Positions 19,118 to 29,160 of a stretch of DNA of 61,567 nucleotides are shown here, piece after piece (the stretch's first letter is position 1; the number at the start of each line of letters is the position of its first letter). The notes below the pieces were generated by a model that saw only the letters and a program-made list of their open reading frames with translations, searched no databases and was not told the origin of the DNA. A program made the translations under genes and the position numbers. Source of the stretch: an uncultured Caryophanales bacterium (GTDB lineage Bacteria; Bacillota_I; Bacilli_A; RF39; UBA660); the NCBI GenBank assembly GCA_946611235.1, contig CAMODE010000050.1:1-61567 (forward strand), given 5' to 3'.

Positions 19118-21427
19118 TTAATTTTTTTCTTTTCTTTTTTTTCTTTCATTATATACTCCTCTTATTCTATTAACTATTTTATCATATAACTCCTCAAAGA
19201 AATCAATAACATAAGTATCAATAAAAGCAAAAAGTAAAATTAAAACGACACTTATTATACTAAATTTTGAAACTAAAAACAAGTCTGGAAATATTATTAA
19301 TATTAAAGTAAATGAAATACTGCAAAATATAAGTAATACTTTTCTAAGTAAACTAAGTGGTTTACATATTGTATATAGGAGTCTTAAAGTAATAAAACCA
19401 GTAAGAGACACTACTACCAAACGATATGTTTCAAAGTCTTTATGAAATAATGTACATATCATCATAATAACAAAAATATTAAGTACTACTACTAATCCAT
19501 TAGATAAAGCATTTCTAAATACTTTAATAAGAAAATTCTTTTCTGATTTATTATAATTAGGTTCAAAAGCTAAAAAGAATGATGGAATACCTACACAAAA
19601 AGCACTAATTAAAGATAATTGTACTGGATAAAAAGGATACTCATATCCCATAAAGATAACAAGTAGTGATAAAAAGAATGAATAAGCCGTTTTAATTAAA
19701 TACATCGATGATACTCTCTCGATATTATTAACTACTCTTCTGCCTTCATTAACAATACTAGGTAAATTAGAAAAATCATCATCCGTTAGTATTACTTCTG
19801 ATACACCTCTTGCCGCACTAACACCACTTCCTAGTGATATACCACAGTCTGCCTCTTTAAGACCTAATATATCATTAACACCATCGCCAATCATTGAAAC
19901 AGTATTATTTTTCTTTAATGCTTTAATAACTCTCTGTTTATCTTGCGGTTTCATTCTACCAAAGATCTTCTTCTCATTAGCTACTTTAATAAGTTCTTCA
20001 TCACTTTCCGGTAAATCCTTACCTTCAATATATAAATCATATCCTTCAAAATCAAGACTTTTTAATATATTTGAAACAGTAATCGGATTATCTCCTGATA
20101 TTACTTTAATATCTACTCCCTCTTCTTTAAAATACTTAAGTGTATCTTTAGCAGACGCTCTAACATTATCCTTAAGAATAATAAAAGCCACAATCTTTTT
20201 ATCTTCTCCTCTAGCTAAAGTAAGAATTCTATATCCCTTATTTAAGGAATCATCTAATTCACTATAATCAGTTACTTTTTTATCTGTAATATATTCAAGT
20301 GCTCCTAAATAATAATTAACATTATCAATATTTGTAATACTACACTTCATTGCAGATGAAAAAGGAGTCCTATCTATTACATTTAAATCATTTTTAACAC
20401 CAAACTTCTTTTTTAAAGCAATATCCGTAGCATTATTAGCTTCTTCCGTTAAAATATTAGATATTATATCATAAACATTAATTCTCTTATCCATAGTAAT
20501 AACATCCACTACTTCCATTGTACCATCTGTAATTGTACCAGTCTTATCTAAACATAATACATCAGTACAAGATAAAATTTCAATGCCATGTAGTTTTTGA
20601 ATAATTACTTTTCTTTTTGCCATCTTAACAACGCCCGCTGTTAAAGCAATCGAAGTAAGAAGTACTAATCCTTCAGGTATCATCCCAATAATACCTGCTA
20701 CTGCTCCTAGTACTGCTTCACTATAACTTTGATGACTAAAGAAATACTGACTTACAAATAGCATAATACCTACTGGTACAATTAAAATTGTAATAACCTT
20801 AAAGATACTATTAATCGTTCTTTGTAGAAAAGAAGAATTGTCTTTAATTTCCGATGCTTCTCTTACTAAATTACTAGCATAATCATTACTTCCAATACTA
20901 ATTACTTTAGCATATCCATTACCACTAGTAACAAAAGAGCCAGACATAATCTTATCATCTTTTCTCTTTATAATAGCATCAGCTTCTCCTGTTATAATTG
21001 ATTCATCGACCTCTAAAGATGATGATTTAAGTACCATTAAATCAGTAACAATAGAATCTCCTGATGATAAAAAAATAACATCATCCATAACAATTTCTTC
21101 TTTAGGAATAACTTCTTTTTTACCACTTCGAATAACTGTTACTTCATCTTTTTTATTAATCTTAATATTATCTAGTATTCTTTTAGCTTTAATTTCCTGA
21201 TAAATAGATATAAAAGTATTAAAAATAATTGTTGTAACAAAAGTAGCATTTTGAATATAACCAGTAGTTAATACTAATACAAATAAAGAAATATTTAAAA
21301 TATTAAACAAAGTAATTGTATTACTTCGAATAATTTGTTTAACACTTCTTGTATTCTTAACATCTATATTGTTAGATAAACCATTTTCTTTACGATATTC
21401 AACTTCTTGATAAGTAAGACCTTCCAT
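19118..21427 (-). CDS. HAD-IC family P-type cation-translocating ATPase
   Basis: DKTGTITDGTMEV, ITGEADAI, MIGDGVNDILGLKEADCGISLGSG. Confidence 0.9.
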   Translation of the reverse strand: MEGLTYQEVEYRKENGLSNNIDVKNTRSVKQIIRSNTITLFNILNISLFVLVLTTGYIQNATFVTTIIFNTFISIYQEIKAKRILDNIKINKKDEVTVIRSGKKEVIPKEEIVMDDVIFLSSGDSIVTDLMVLKSSSLEVDESIITGEADAIIKRKDDKIMSGSFVTSGNGYAKVISIGSNDYASNLVREASEIKDNSSFLQRTINSIFKVITILIVPVGIMLFVSQYFFSHQSYSEAVLGAVAGIIGMIPEGLVLLTSIALTAGVVKMAKRKVIIQKLHGIEILSCTDVLCLDKTGTITDGTMEVVDVITMDKRINVYDIISNILTEEANNATDIALKKKFGVKNDLNVIDRTPFSSAMKCSITNIDNVNYYLGALEYITDKKVTDYSELDDSLNKGYRILTLARGEDKKIVAFIILKDNVRASAKDTLKYFKEEGVDIKVISGDNPITVSNILKSLDFEGYDLYIEGKDLPESDEELIKVANEKKIFGRMKPQDKQRVIKALKKNNTVSMIGDGVNDILGLKEADCGISLGSGVSAARGVSEVILTDDDFSNLPSIVNEGRRVVNNIERVSSMYLIKTAYSFFLSLLVIFMGYEYPFYPVQLSLISAFCVGIPSFFLAFEPNYNKSEKNFLIKVFRNALSNGLVVVLNIFVIMMICTLFHKDFETYRLVVVSLTGFITLRLLYTICKPLSLLRKVLLIFCSISFTLILIIFPDLFLVSKFSIISVVLILLFAFIDTYVIDFFEELYDKIVNRIRGVYNERKKRKEKN

Positions 21428-21463
21428 AATATCCTCCTTTAGAAAAAGGGCTAAATGCCCTTA

Positions 21464-22672
21464 TTATCTACTAAAATATCCTCCACCACTATAAACTAAA
21501 GCCGGGAAACCAAATACATTTCTAGGATTAAATGAATGTGAATTAAATGAATAAGCATTATGACCATATGCCATACCAAAATGTAAATGAACACCACCTG
21601 TACAAGCATCATAACTAGCCGTACTTCCTCCACCTACTTCACCAATCTTCGTCATCGGAGTAACAGCTTGTCCTTCACTAACACTAATACTAAGTAAATG
21701 CATATAGACAGTCGTATAAGGTGTCCCATTAACACTATGATATACAAATACCATATTACCACCACAACTAGATCTATATACAACTCTCGCTACTGTACCA
21801 TTTGCAGCACCATATACAGTCGTTCCTTCACTAACACAATCTAAGTCAATACCATGATGTCCACTGACTGATCCACTCCAGTCAGTTCTCTGTCCATATC
21901 CAACATATTCACTAGTAACACAGCCTCTTGCTAAAGGATAATTCCATCCTGTTGCATTAACCATTGTATTAACAGTACCACAAGTAGTAATATTTTCATT
22001 ATCTTTACATCCCTTATCAACATATCTCTTTATTTCTTTCTTCATATCAGCAATATCTTGTTCAATAGTAGTGCCTTCTTCTTGATAACTAGATAAATTA
22101 GCCCTAAGAGTTACCATCTTACTTTCTAACTCTCTACTACTACTCTCTAAATCAGTTTTATTATTAGCAAGAGTCTCTTTCTTCTTTTCTAAAGAACTAA
22201 TAAGTTCCTCTAACTCTTTCATTAAATTATTATTATAATCCGTAAGTTGTGATACAACTGCATATCGATATATAAAATCAGTATAAGAATCAGCTTCAAA
22301 TAAATACTCTAAATATACATTCTCACCTGATGATACCTGAAGAAACTTAAGAAGTTCATTAGTTTCTTCTTTTTTCTTTTCAATCGTATCTTCATTCTCT
22401 TTAATTTCATCTTCTGTATTTTTAATATCATTTTTAATACTAGCAAGTTTACTAGTAATAGTATTAATTTCACTAGTTAAATTATTAATTTGCTCATTAG
22501 TCATATTCTTATTATTTTGAGCTTCACTATACTTTCTTTCTAAAGCACTAAGTTCATTCTTTAAGTCCCCAAGTGTTTTAGCTTCTACTTTATATATTGG
22601 CATAACCATCATCATAGTAATAAAAAGAATAGTTATTAACTTTTTCATACACATCACATCTTTCATTAACAT
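21464..22672 (-). CDS. Peptidoglycan hydrolase: signal peptide, coiled-coil, M23 peptidase
   Basis: PcsB/EnvC-like coiled-coil followed by GHHGIDLDC and VHLHFGM M23 motifs. Confidence 0.85.
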   Translation of the reverse strand: MLMKDVMCMKKLITILFITMMMVMPIYKVEAKTLGDLKNELSALERKYSEAQNNKNMTNEQINNLTSEINTITSKLASIKNDIKNTEDEIKENEDTIEKKKEETNELLKFLQVSSGENVYLEYLFEADSYTDFIYRYAVVSQLTDYNNNLMKELEELISSLEKKKETLANNKTDLESSSRELESKMVTLRANLSSYQEEGTTIEQDIADMKKEIKRYVDKGCKDNENITTCGTVNTMVNATGWNYPLARGCVTSEYVGYGQRTDWSGSVSGHHGIDLDCVSEGTTVYGAANGTVARVVYRSSCGGNMVFVYHSVNGTPYTTVYMHLLSISVSEGQAVTPMTKIGEVGGGSTASYDACTGGVHLHFGMAYGHNAYSFNSHSFNPRNVFGFPALVYSGGGYFSR

Positions 22673-22800
22673 TATATATTAATTAATAATTTTAGTCAAC
22701 AACTCTTACTTTTTTTTTAATATTGGTACTTTTTTTTAATATTGGCTTATAAAAAAATAAAAGTCCCATTTTTATTCATGGAACTTTTTATATTAACAAC

Positions 22801-23013
22801 TTATTTAGTTTGATAATTTGATCCGCTAAGTTGGTTTTCTCCTAATTTAACTAATCTCTTAGTAATTTCTCCACCAACTGAACCATTAGCTCTAGAAGTT
22901 GCATCTGGTCCTAAATTAACACCAAATTCATTAGCTATTTCATATTTCATTCTTTCGATAGCTTGTTTAGCTCCTGGAACTACCATTTTACTATTTGAAC
23001 TGTTATTACTCAT
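22801..23013 (-). CDS. Alpha/beta-type small acid-soluble spore protein (SASP)
   Basis: [42 protein letters not shown] matches the SASP alpha/beta signature. Confidence 0.92.
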   Translation of the reverse strand: MSNNSSNSKMVVPGAKQAIERMKYEIANEFGVNLGPDATSRANGSVGGEITKRLVKLGENQLSGSNYQTK

Positions 23014-23088
23014 TTTCGTTTCACCTCCTACACTAATAGGTTGTGAAATTAATGAATTTTAATACTCTTTATTTAATGGTAATTTTTT

Positions 23089-24261
23089 CTAGATATCAAA
23101 CTTCTTATTATCTTTTTTTATCTTAATAATTTCTCTACTATTTATAGCATCATCAATAAGTTTTTCATAATCAAAACTTTGTTCATACTCTATTGCTTTA
23201 TCTATATCAGGATTAATAACAGGATGTTTAGGTAAAAATATCGTACAACAATCTTCATATGGAAGAATTGAAGTTTCATAAGTATCAATCTTTCTAGCAA
23301 TATCTATTATTTCTAATTTATCTAAACATGCTACTGGTCTTATTACTGGAACACTTGTAACACTATTTATTACTCTCATACTAGTAAGAGTTTGACTAGC
23401 TACTTGACCTACTGATTCACCATTTATTAAACATAACAAATTATTTTTTTCCATTATTTTATTTGCTATTCGATACATCATTCTTCGCATTATGGTTATC
23501 ATATATGTAGGGTCGATATTTTTATAAATCGCCTCTTGAATATCTGTAAATCTTACAATATGTAGTGTAATATTTGCATCATATTTATTAAGTTTCTCTA
23601 CTAATGTTTTTACTTTGTTTTTAGCCATCTCACTTGTATGTGGTGGCGACTCAAAATAAACACACTCCAGTCTGATTCCCCTTTTCATAGCTAAATATCC
23701 CGCTACTGGGGAATCAATTCCTCCTGATAACATAAGAAGGCCTTTGCCTGCTACTCCTACTGGATAGCCGCCAGAGGCTTTTATTTCTTTTTCATATATA
23801 TAAGAATAATCTTCTCTTATTTCTATTTTTAATAAATATTCTGGATTATGAACATCAACTTTAATATTATCAATATTTTTTAAAAGTAATGCTCCTATTC
23901 TTCTACTAAAATCCATACTAGGAATAGTAAATGTTTTATCTGCTCGATCTGTTTCTACTTTAAAAGTTTTAAAATCCATATTTTTAGCAACTTCTAATAC
24001 TTTAGATTCTATTTCTTCAGTATTAGTATTTACTCTATGAGCTATAACTATACTATGAATACCAAAGATATTTTTTAATATATTAGTTATTTCTTCAATA
24101 TTATCATCAGTCTCTATAAACATTCTAACCCTATTTTTTATAATTCTAACATCATATCCATCTAAGGCTTTCTTAATATTATTGTATAGAATATTTATAA
24201 ATAAATTTCTATTACCACTTTTAGTAGTTAATTCTCCATATTTTATTAGTATTAATTTCAT
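23089..24261 (-). CDS. thiI: tRNA 4-thiouridine synthase ThiI
   Basis: MKLILIKYGELTTKSGNR, GLLMLSGGIDSPVAGYLAMKRG, INGESVGQVASQTL, ILPYEDCCTIFLP. Confidence 0.95.
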   Translation of the reverse strand: MKLILIKYGELTTKSGNRNLFINILYNNIKKALDGYDVRIIKNRVRMFIETDDNIEEITNILKNIFGIHSIVIAHRVNTNTEEIESKVLEVAKNMDFKTFKVETDRADKTFTIPSMDFSRRIGALLLKNIDNIKVDVHNPEYLLKIEIREDYSYIYEKEIKASGGYPVGVAGKGLLMLSGGIDSPVAGYLAMKRGIRLECVYFESPPHTSEMAKNKVKTLVEKLNKYDANITLHIVRFTDIQEAIYKNIDPTYMITIMRRMMYRIANKIMEKNNLLCLINGESVGQVASQTLTSMRVINSVTSVPVIRPVACLDKLEIIDIARKIDTYETSILPYEDCCTIFLPKHPVINPDIDKAIEYEQSFDYEKLIDDAINSREIIKIKKDNKKFDI

Positions 24262-24277
24262 TTATATCAATCCATTT

Positions 24278-24640
24278 CTATGATGCATTTGCACAATCAC
24301 TATCATTATCTTTAAATACATATTTATTAGATATATACTTTACGCAACAAGTATTATCACAAATATCATTTATTTCAATACCAGGTATATCTTGATCATT
24401 TATTAATGATGATACTAACACTCCATCTATCTCACTAGCAGAACTATGTCTATCAAAATAAAGTTCTGCGGATGATTCAAGAAGTTGTATTTTTGCATCT
24501 TTTTGTTTTTGTTTACTTCTTTCTATTGAAGAAGTAATATTAGGAAGAGCTATTCCCATTATAATTACAAGTATAGCTATTACTGCCATTAATTCAATTA
24601 ACGTAAATCCTTTTCTATTTAATCTTTTCATTCTTATCAC
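24278..24640 (-). CDS. Type IV pilin/ComGC-like prepilin
   Basis: KGFTLIELMAVIAILVIIMGIALP prepilin methylation motif. Confidence 0.85.
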   Translation of the reverse strand: MIRMKRLNRKGFTLIELMAVIAILVIIMGIALPNITSSIERSKQKQKDAKIQLLESSAELYFDRHSSASEIDGVLVSSLINDQDIPGIEINDICDNTCCVKYISNKYVFKDNDSDCANAS

Positions 24641-24680
24641 CTACATTAAGTATAAAGTATTTTTATTTTTTATACAATAA

Positions 24681-27212
24681 CTATTTAATTTTTTCTTTTA
24701 ATTTACTCAAAATATTTATAGCATCAATTGGTGTAATATTAAGTATATCTATTTTTTTTAGTTCTTCTTCTACAACACTACTATGTTCTTCAAAATTAAG
24801 AGGAAGCGTTGTCTGAATATAGACATCTTTTTTCTTTTCTTTTGATTCATATGTTTTTAAGATAGAGTCTGCTCTTTCTATTACAGAAGTTGGTAAGCCT
24901 GCTAATTTTGCAACATTTATTCCATAACTTTTATCGACACATCCATCTTTTACTTTATGAAGGAATGTAATATTACCTTCTTCCTCTACGGCTGAAACAT
25001 GCTTATTTTTTAGATTTTTAAGTGTCTTTTCCATATCTGTTAATTCATGATAGTGTGTTGAAAATAATGTCTTACATTTAATATTATTCGCAATATACTC
25101 TAAAATAGCTTCTGCTAAGCTCATACCATCAAAAGTAGCAGTACCACGTCCCAATTCATCAAATAATATTAAACTATTTTTTGTAGCAAAACGAATAGCC
25201 CGAGAGGCTTCTTTCATTTCAACCATAAAAGTAGATTCTCCACTTACTAAGTCATCAGAAGCTCCAATTCTTGTAAAGATTTTATCAAAGATTGGAAGAG
25301 TTGCCTCTCTAGCAGGTACAAAGCATCCTATCTGTGCCATAATTGAAATAATACCAAGTTGTCTCATATAAGTAGATTTACCTGCCATATTAGGTCCAGT
25401 AATAAGTAAGATATCCGTATCTTTATCCATAATAATATCATTGGGTACATATTCTTCTCCCTTTAATACTTTTTCGACAACTGGGTGTCTAGATTCAATG
25501 ACATTTATTTCATTAGTACTAGTAATTGTTGGTCTTACATAATTATATTTTTCACTAACTAGAGCAAAAGATTCTAAAACATCTACTTCACTTATTACTT
25601 TAGCTATTTTTTGTAAAACAGATATATATTCTTTACACTTATCTCTAATACCACAAAATAAATCATATTCTAAATTAATAATTTTATCTTCCGCAGATAG
25701 TATTAAGTCTTCTTTTTCTTTAAGTAAAGGAGTAATAAATCTTTCACAATTAGCAAGCGTTTGTTTTCTAATATACCCCATATCATCTGTTATTAAGTTT
25801 AAATTACCTTTCGATACTTCAATAAAATAACCAAATACTTTATTAAATCCAACTTTAAGATTCTTAATACCTGTTCTTTCTCTTTCTTCTATTTCAAATT
25901 TACTAATAAAGTCTTTGCCACCTTTACTCAAAGACTTTAATTCATCTAATTCACTAGAATAACCTTCTTTAATTAAGTATCCTTCTTTTAAACTATTAGG
26001 AGGTTCTTCATATATTGATTTTTCTAATAAATCATATAAATCATCTAAGGTATCAATAGTATCATAATACTTTATCTTCGATAGTTTTTCTTTAATACTA
26101 GGAAGGACTTTTAAAGAACTTTTTAATTGTAATAAATCTTTTGCAGAAGCACTACCAAAACTAATTCTTCCACATAATCTTTCTAAGTCATATACTTCAT
26201 ATAAATCATTACGAAGTTCTTCAGCGGTTATAAAGTCTTCGAGCAAATTAGTTACAATATTGTATCTTTTATTTATTTCAGTTATATCTAAAAGGGGATT
26301 TTCAATAAAGGATTTAAGTCTTCTACTACCCATCGCAGTTTTAGTATTATCTAAAAGCCAAAGTAGTGAGTATGTTCTTTCTTTAGTTCTTAAGTTTTCA
26401 GTTAATTCTAAGTTTCTTTTGGTATGAATATCCATTTCCATAAAGTCATTCTTTTTTATTATTTTTACTTTTTGGAAATGCGATAGCTCTCTTTTTTGAT
26501 CTATATTTAGATAATATAATAAATATTTAATAGATTTAATTACTCTATCATCAGTAATATCTTCATAGATATTAGTATACTCATTGTCTAGTAAATTATC
26601 ATTATATGATATGGGAACTTTATTATCTTTTAGACTTCCTATTAATACTTTATCAGTAGTAGTATTAGTAACTAATTCTTTTATTTCTAAAGACAATACT
26701 TTATATATAATATCAGTATTATTTTTTTCTAATATTTCAGAGTATATTTCACCAGTAGTAATATCAGAGTATGTTAGTACTACTCCATATTCAAAATCAT
26801 ATAAAAAACCTATATAGTTATTTTCTTTTTCATTTAATGAATTAGCATTAATAATCGTACCAGAAGATATTATCTCAGTAATATCTCTTTTTACTATTCC
26901 CTTTGCAAATTTAGGATCTTCCAACTGCTCACAGATAGCTACTTTAAACCCTTTTTTAATTAATTTATCGATATATACTTCCGCAGCATGATGTGGTATT
27001 CCGCACATTGGTACTCTCTCTTCTAGTCCAGCGCTCTTTCCCGTTAGGGTAAGTTCTAAAGCATGAGATACAACTTCAGCATCTTCAAAAAACATTTCAT
27101 AGAAGTCTCCTAATCTATATAATATTATTGTATCCTCATATTTATCTTTAAGTTCTACATAATGCCTCATCATCGGTGATAATTTATCTCTATTTACATC
27201 ATTTCTTTTCAT
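24681..27212 (-). CDS. mutS: DNA mismatch repair protein MutS
   Basis: LSPMMRHYVELKDKYEDTIILYRLGDFYEMF; GPNMAGKSTYMRQ; LFDELGRGTATFDG. Confidence 0.97.
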   Translation of the reverse strand: MKRNDVNRDKLSPMMRHYVELKDKYEDTIILYRLGDFYEMFFEDAEVVSHALELTLTGKSAGLEERVPMCGIPHHAAEVYIDKLIKKGFKVAICEQLEDPKFAKGIVKRDITEIISSGTIINANSLNEKENNYIGFLYDFEYGVVLTYSDITTGEIYSEILEKNNTDIIYKVLSLEIKELVTNTTTDKVLIGSLKDNKVPISYNDNLLDNEYTNIYEDITDDRVIKSIKYLLYYLNIDQKRELSHFQKVKIIKKNDFMEMDIHTKRNLELTENLRTKERTYSLLWLLDNTKTAMGSRRLKSFIENPLLDITEINKRYNIVTNLLEDFITAEELRNDLYEVYDLERLCGRISFGSASAKDLLQLKSSLKVLPSIKEKLSKIKYYDTIDTLDDLYDLLEKSIYEEPPNSLKEGYLIKEGYSSELDELKSLSKGGKDFISKFEIEERERTGIKNLKVGFNKVFGYFIEVSKGNLNLITDDMGYIRKQTLANCERFITPLLKEKEDLILSAEDKIINLEYDLFCGIRDKCKEYISVLQKIAKVISEVDVLESFALVSEKYNYVRPTITSTNEINVIESRHPVVEKVLKGEEYVPNDIIMDKDTDILLITGPNMAGKSTYMRQLGIISIMAQIGCFVPAREATLPIFDKIFTRIGASDDLVSGESTFMVEMKEASRAIRFATKNSLILFDELGRGTATFDGMSLAEAILEYIANNIKCKTLFSTHYHELTDMEKTLKNLKNKHVSAVEEEGNITFLHKVKDGCVDKSYGINVAKLAGLPTSVIERADSILKTYESKEKKKDVYIQTTLPLNFEEHSSVVEEELKKIDILNITPIDAINILSKLKEKIK

Positions 27213-27369
27213 ACTACTAACCTTCTTTTTTCTTTTATATTATAACATCTAAAGGAAATATTGTAAATTATTAATTTATATTAATTATGTTTTAAATAAT
27301 GTTTAAAGAAAGAATAATTTCATATAATAATAATGCAAATGTTAGTTTGCAAAAATTTTATACAAAATA

Positions 27370-27398
27370 TTGACTTTTTGTATAAAATATAGTATATT
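27370..27398 (+). promoter_or_regulatory. Sigma-70-type promoter for the type III TA locus
   Basis: TTGACT-N17-TATATT. Confidence 0.65.
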
Positions 27399-27431
27399 AT
27401 TATTGCATTCGAAAAAGTGCATTAATAAGAA

Positions 27432-27533
27432 AATGTTTCTCGCTTCCGGGTGGCTAGCGAGTAATAAGTAATCCCGGTCGACAATGTTTCTCGCTTCTGG
27501 GTGGCTAGCGAGTAATAAGTAATCCCAGTTGAA
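27432..27533 (+). ncRNA. Type III antitoxin RNA: two 51-nt tandem pseudoknot repeats
   Basis: Unit 1 AATGTTTCTCGCTTCCGGGTGGCTAGCGAGTAATAAGTAATCCCGGTCGAC; unit 2 has CTGGG/CCCAG in place of CCGGG/CCCGG. S1 CTCGCT/AGCGAG and S2 CCGGG/CCCGG form an H-type pseudoknot. Confidence 0.85.
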
Positions 27534-27540
27534 AATATTT

Positions 27541-27574
27541 GAAAACTTCTATCATATGATAGAGTTTTCTTTTT
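27541..27574 (+). terminator. Terminator/attenuator between antitoxin repeats and toxin
   Basis: GAAAACTtCTATCA-TA-TGATAGAGTTTTC followed by TTTTT. Confidence 0.75.
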
Positions 27575-27610
27575 ATATATGTTATACTTATTTACAGGAG
27601 TTGATAATCT

Positions 27611-28087
27611 ATGAAAATTGAAACAGGATACCTTTATCATATTAAAGATGAATTTTTTGACATAGTAAATGATGAAAATCTTATGACTAATCATGAAAGA
27701 GGAAAGAAACGTCCAACATATTTTACTATTAAGGATAAGAATATTTTATGGTTTATTCCTCTTAGTTCTAAGGTAGATAAATATAGAAATATAGTTGATA
27801 AAAAAGTTAAAAAGTTTGGTTTTTGTAATACAATATTAATTGAAAAAGTATTTGATAGCGATGCTGCTATACTCTTGCAAAATGCTTTTCCTACACTAGA
27901 AAAATATATAGACCATGTACATACTATAGATGGTAAACCTTCTAGAGTGCCAGAAAAACTAGAAAAGATAATATTAGAAAACTTTAATAATTTAATGAAA
28001 TTAAAGAAACGTGGTATTAATTTATTTTTTACCAATATAGATAAAATTAAAAAGCAAATGTTAGATGAATTAAAACTATCAAAATAA
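27611..28087 (+). CDS. Type III toxin, CptN/ToxN/AbiQ-like endoribonuclease
   Basis: MKIETGYLYHIKDEFF, KRPTYFTIKDKNILWFIPLSSKVDKY, LLQNAFPTLEKYIDHVHTIDGKPSRVP; directly downstream of pseudoknot repeats and terminator. Confidence 0.8.
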   Translation: MKIETGYLYHIKDEFFDIVNDENLMTNHERGKKRPTYFTIKDKNILWFIPLSSKVDKYRNIVDKKVKKFGFCNTILIEKVFDSDAAILLQNAFPTLEKYIDHVHTIDGKPSRVPEKLEKIILENFNNLMKLKKRGINLFFTNIDKIKKQMLDELKLSK

Positions 28088-28122
28088 TGTAAATTATCTT
28101 GATAGTTTTTTATATATTAATT
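28084..28122. terminator. Hairpin terminator between the toxin gene and the GDPD gene
   Basis: AACTATCAA...TTGATAGTTTTTT. Confidence 0.55.
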
Positions 28123-29066
28123 ACTTCATCTTTTTTAATCTTAAGCGGATTATCTGTAGTAAATACTAATTTATCATAATTATCTTCAAAAAATTTACTA
28201 CTTACTCTATTGCAAAATTCATTTATATCATAATCACTATTTAAAACATAAAGATAAGCATTACCACATTTATTAATAACATATTTTAAAGTTTTTTCAT
28301 TAATAGCATCACTAAACTTCATAAAGAAAGTATTAGAAAATATCTTTCTATTAACTCTATTAGTATTATTACTATTTACTTTAGGAAAATTATCTGTTTT
28401 AATTCTTAAAGATACATAGTCTATACTACTAATTAATTTAGATAACATTACCATAACTTTATAATCACATAATAAATCACTTTTAGTAATATCATAATTA
28501 TGACTCTTTTGAATACCTTTAAGTAATACTAAATTATATGGATAAAAAGATAAATGAATAATATTATTTTTAAGATTAGGATATTTATTTATGATATTCG
28601 CTAGCGAAGAAAGATTCTTTTTATTAAAAAATACTATATCTTTACTCTCAATTTGAATAACTCTACTACCTAATAAAGAACTATTTAAATTAAAGTAATC
28701 AAGTATTTCTTCTAAAGCAACTATCTTAAAAGTAAAAGATTTATTATTACCATTAATACTCTTTCTAAAAGTAAAACTCACATCTTTAAGTTCTTTTAAT
28801 GTATAAGATTTAACAAAGCCCCTACCACTAGATATATCATCAATATATTTATCATGTATAACTACTGGTACATTATCTTTAGTAAAGCATATATCAAATT
28901 CAAATCCATATAAACTACCAAGCATTTCTTTATTATTAAATATTTCTTCTAATACATTAATAGAATTTTCTGGATACTTAGTCATTTCAAAACCCAATCT
29001 ATGAGCTATATATTTCATATCACCAATTCTATTAATAAATTCCTTATATTCCATAATAATCCTCAC
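28110..29066 (-). CDS. Glycerophosphodiester phosphodiesterase family protein
   Basis: YIAHRLGFEMTKYPENSI, GFEFDICFTKDNVPVVIHDKYID. Confidence 0.82.
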   Translation of the reverse strand: MRIIMEYKEFINRIGDMKYIAHRLGFEMTKYPENSINVLEEIFNNKEMLGSLYGFEFDICFTKDNVPVVIHDKYIDDISSGRGFVKSYTLKELKDVSFTFRKSINGNNKSFTFKIVALEEILDYFNLNSSLLGSRVIQIESKDIVFFNKKNLSSLANIINKYPNLKNNIIHLSFYPYNLVLLKGIQKSHNYDITKSDLLCDYKVMVMLSKLISSIDYVSLRIKTDNFPKVNSNNTNRVNRKIFSNTFFMKFSDAINEKTLKYVINKCGNAYLYVLNSDYDINEFCNRVSSKFFEDNYDKLVFTTDNPLKIKKDEVINI

Positions 29067-29160
29067 TTATTTCACACAAACTAATTATAGCAATATTTTT
29101 ATTAAAAGACAATTGTTATTTTAAGTAAAATAATATATAATTAATTAGAAGGTGTTATAA

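Noticed and set aside
27432-27533. Possible CRISPR mini-array
   Set aside because: Two directly abutting 51-nt units with no spacers, no cas genes, and a pseudoknot fold with a toxin ORF downstream: type III antitoxin instead.
27422-27694. 90-aa minus-strand ORF in the track
   Set aside because: Antisense to the pseudoknot repeats; its repeated SLATQKRETLSTGITYY peptide is just the translated RNA repeat.
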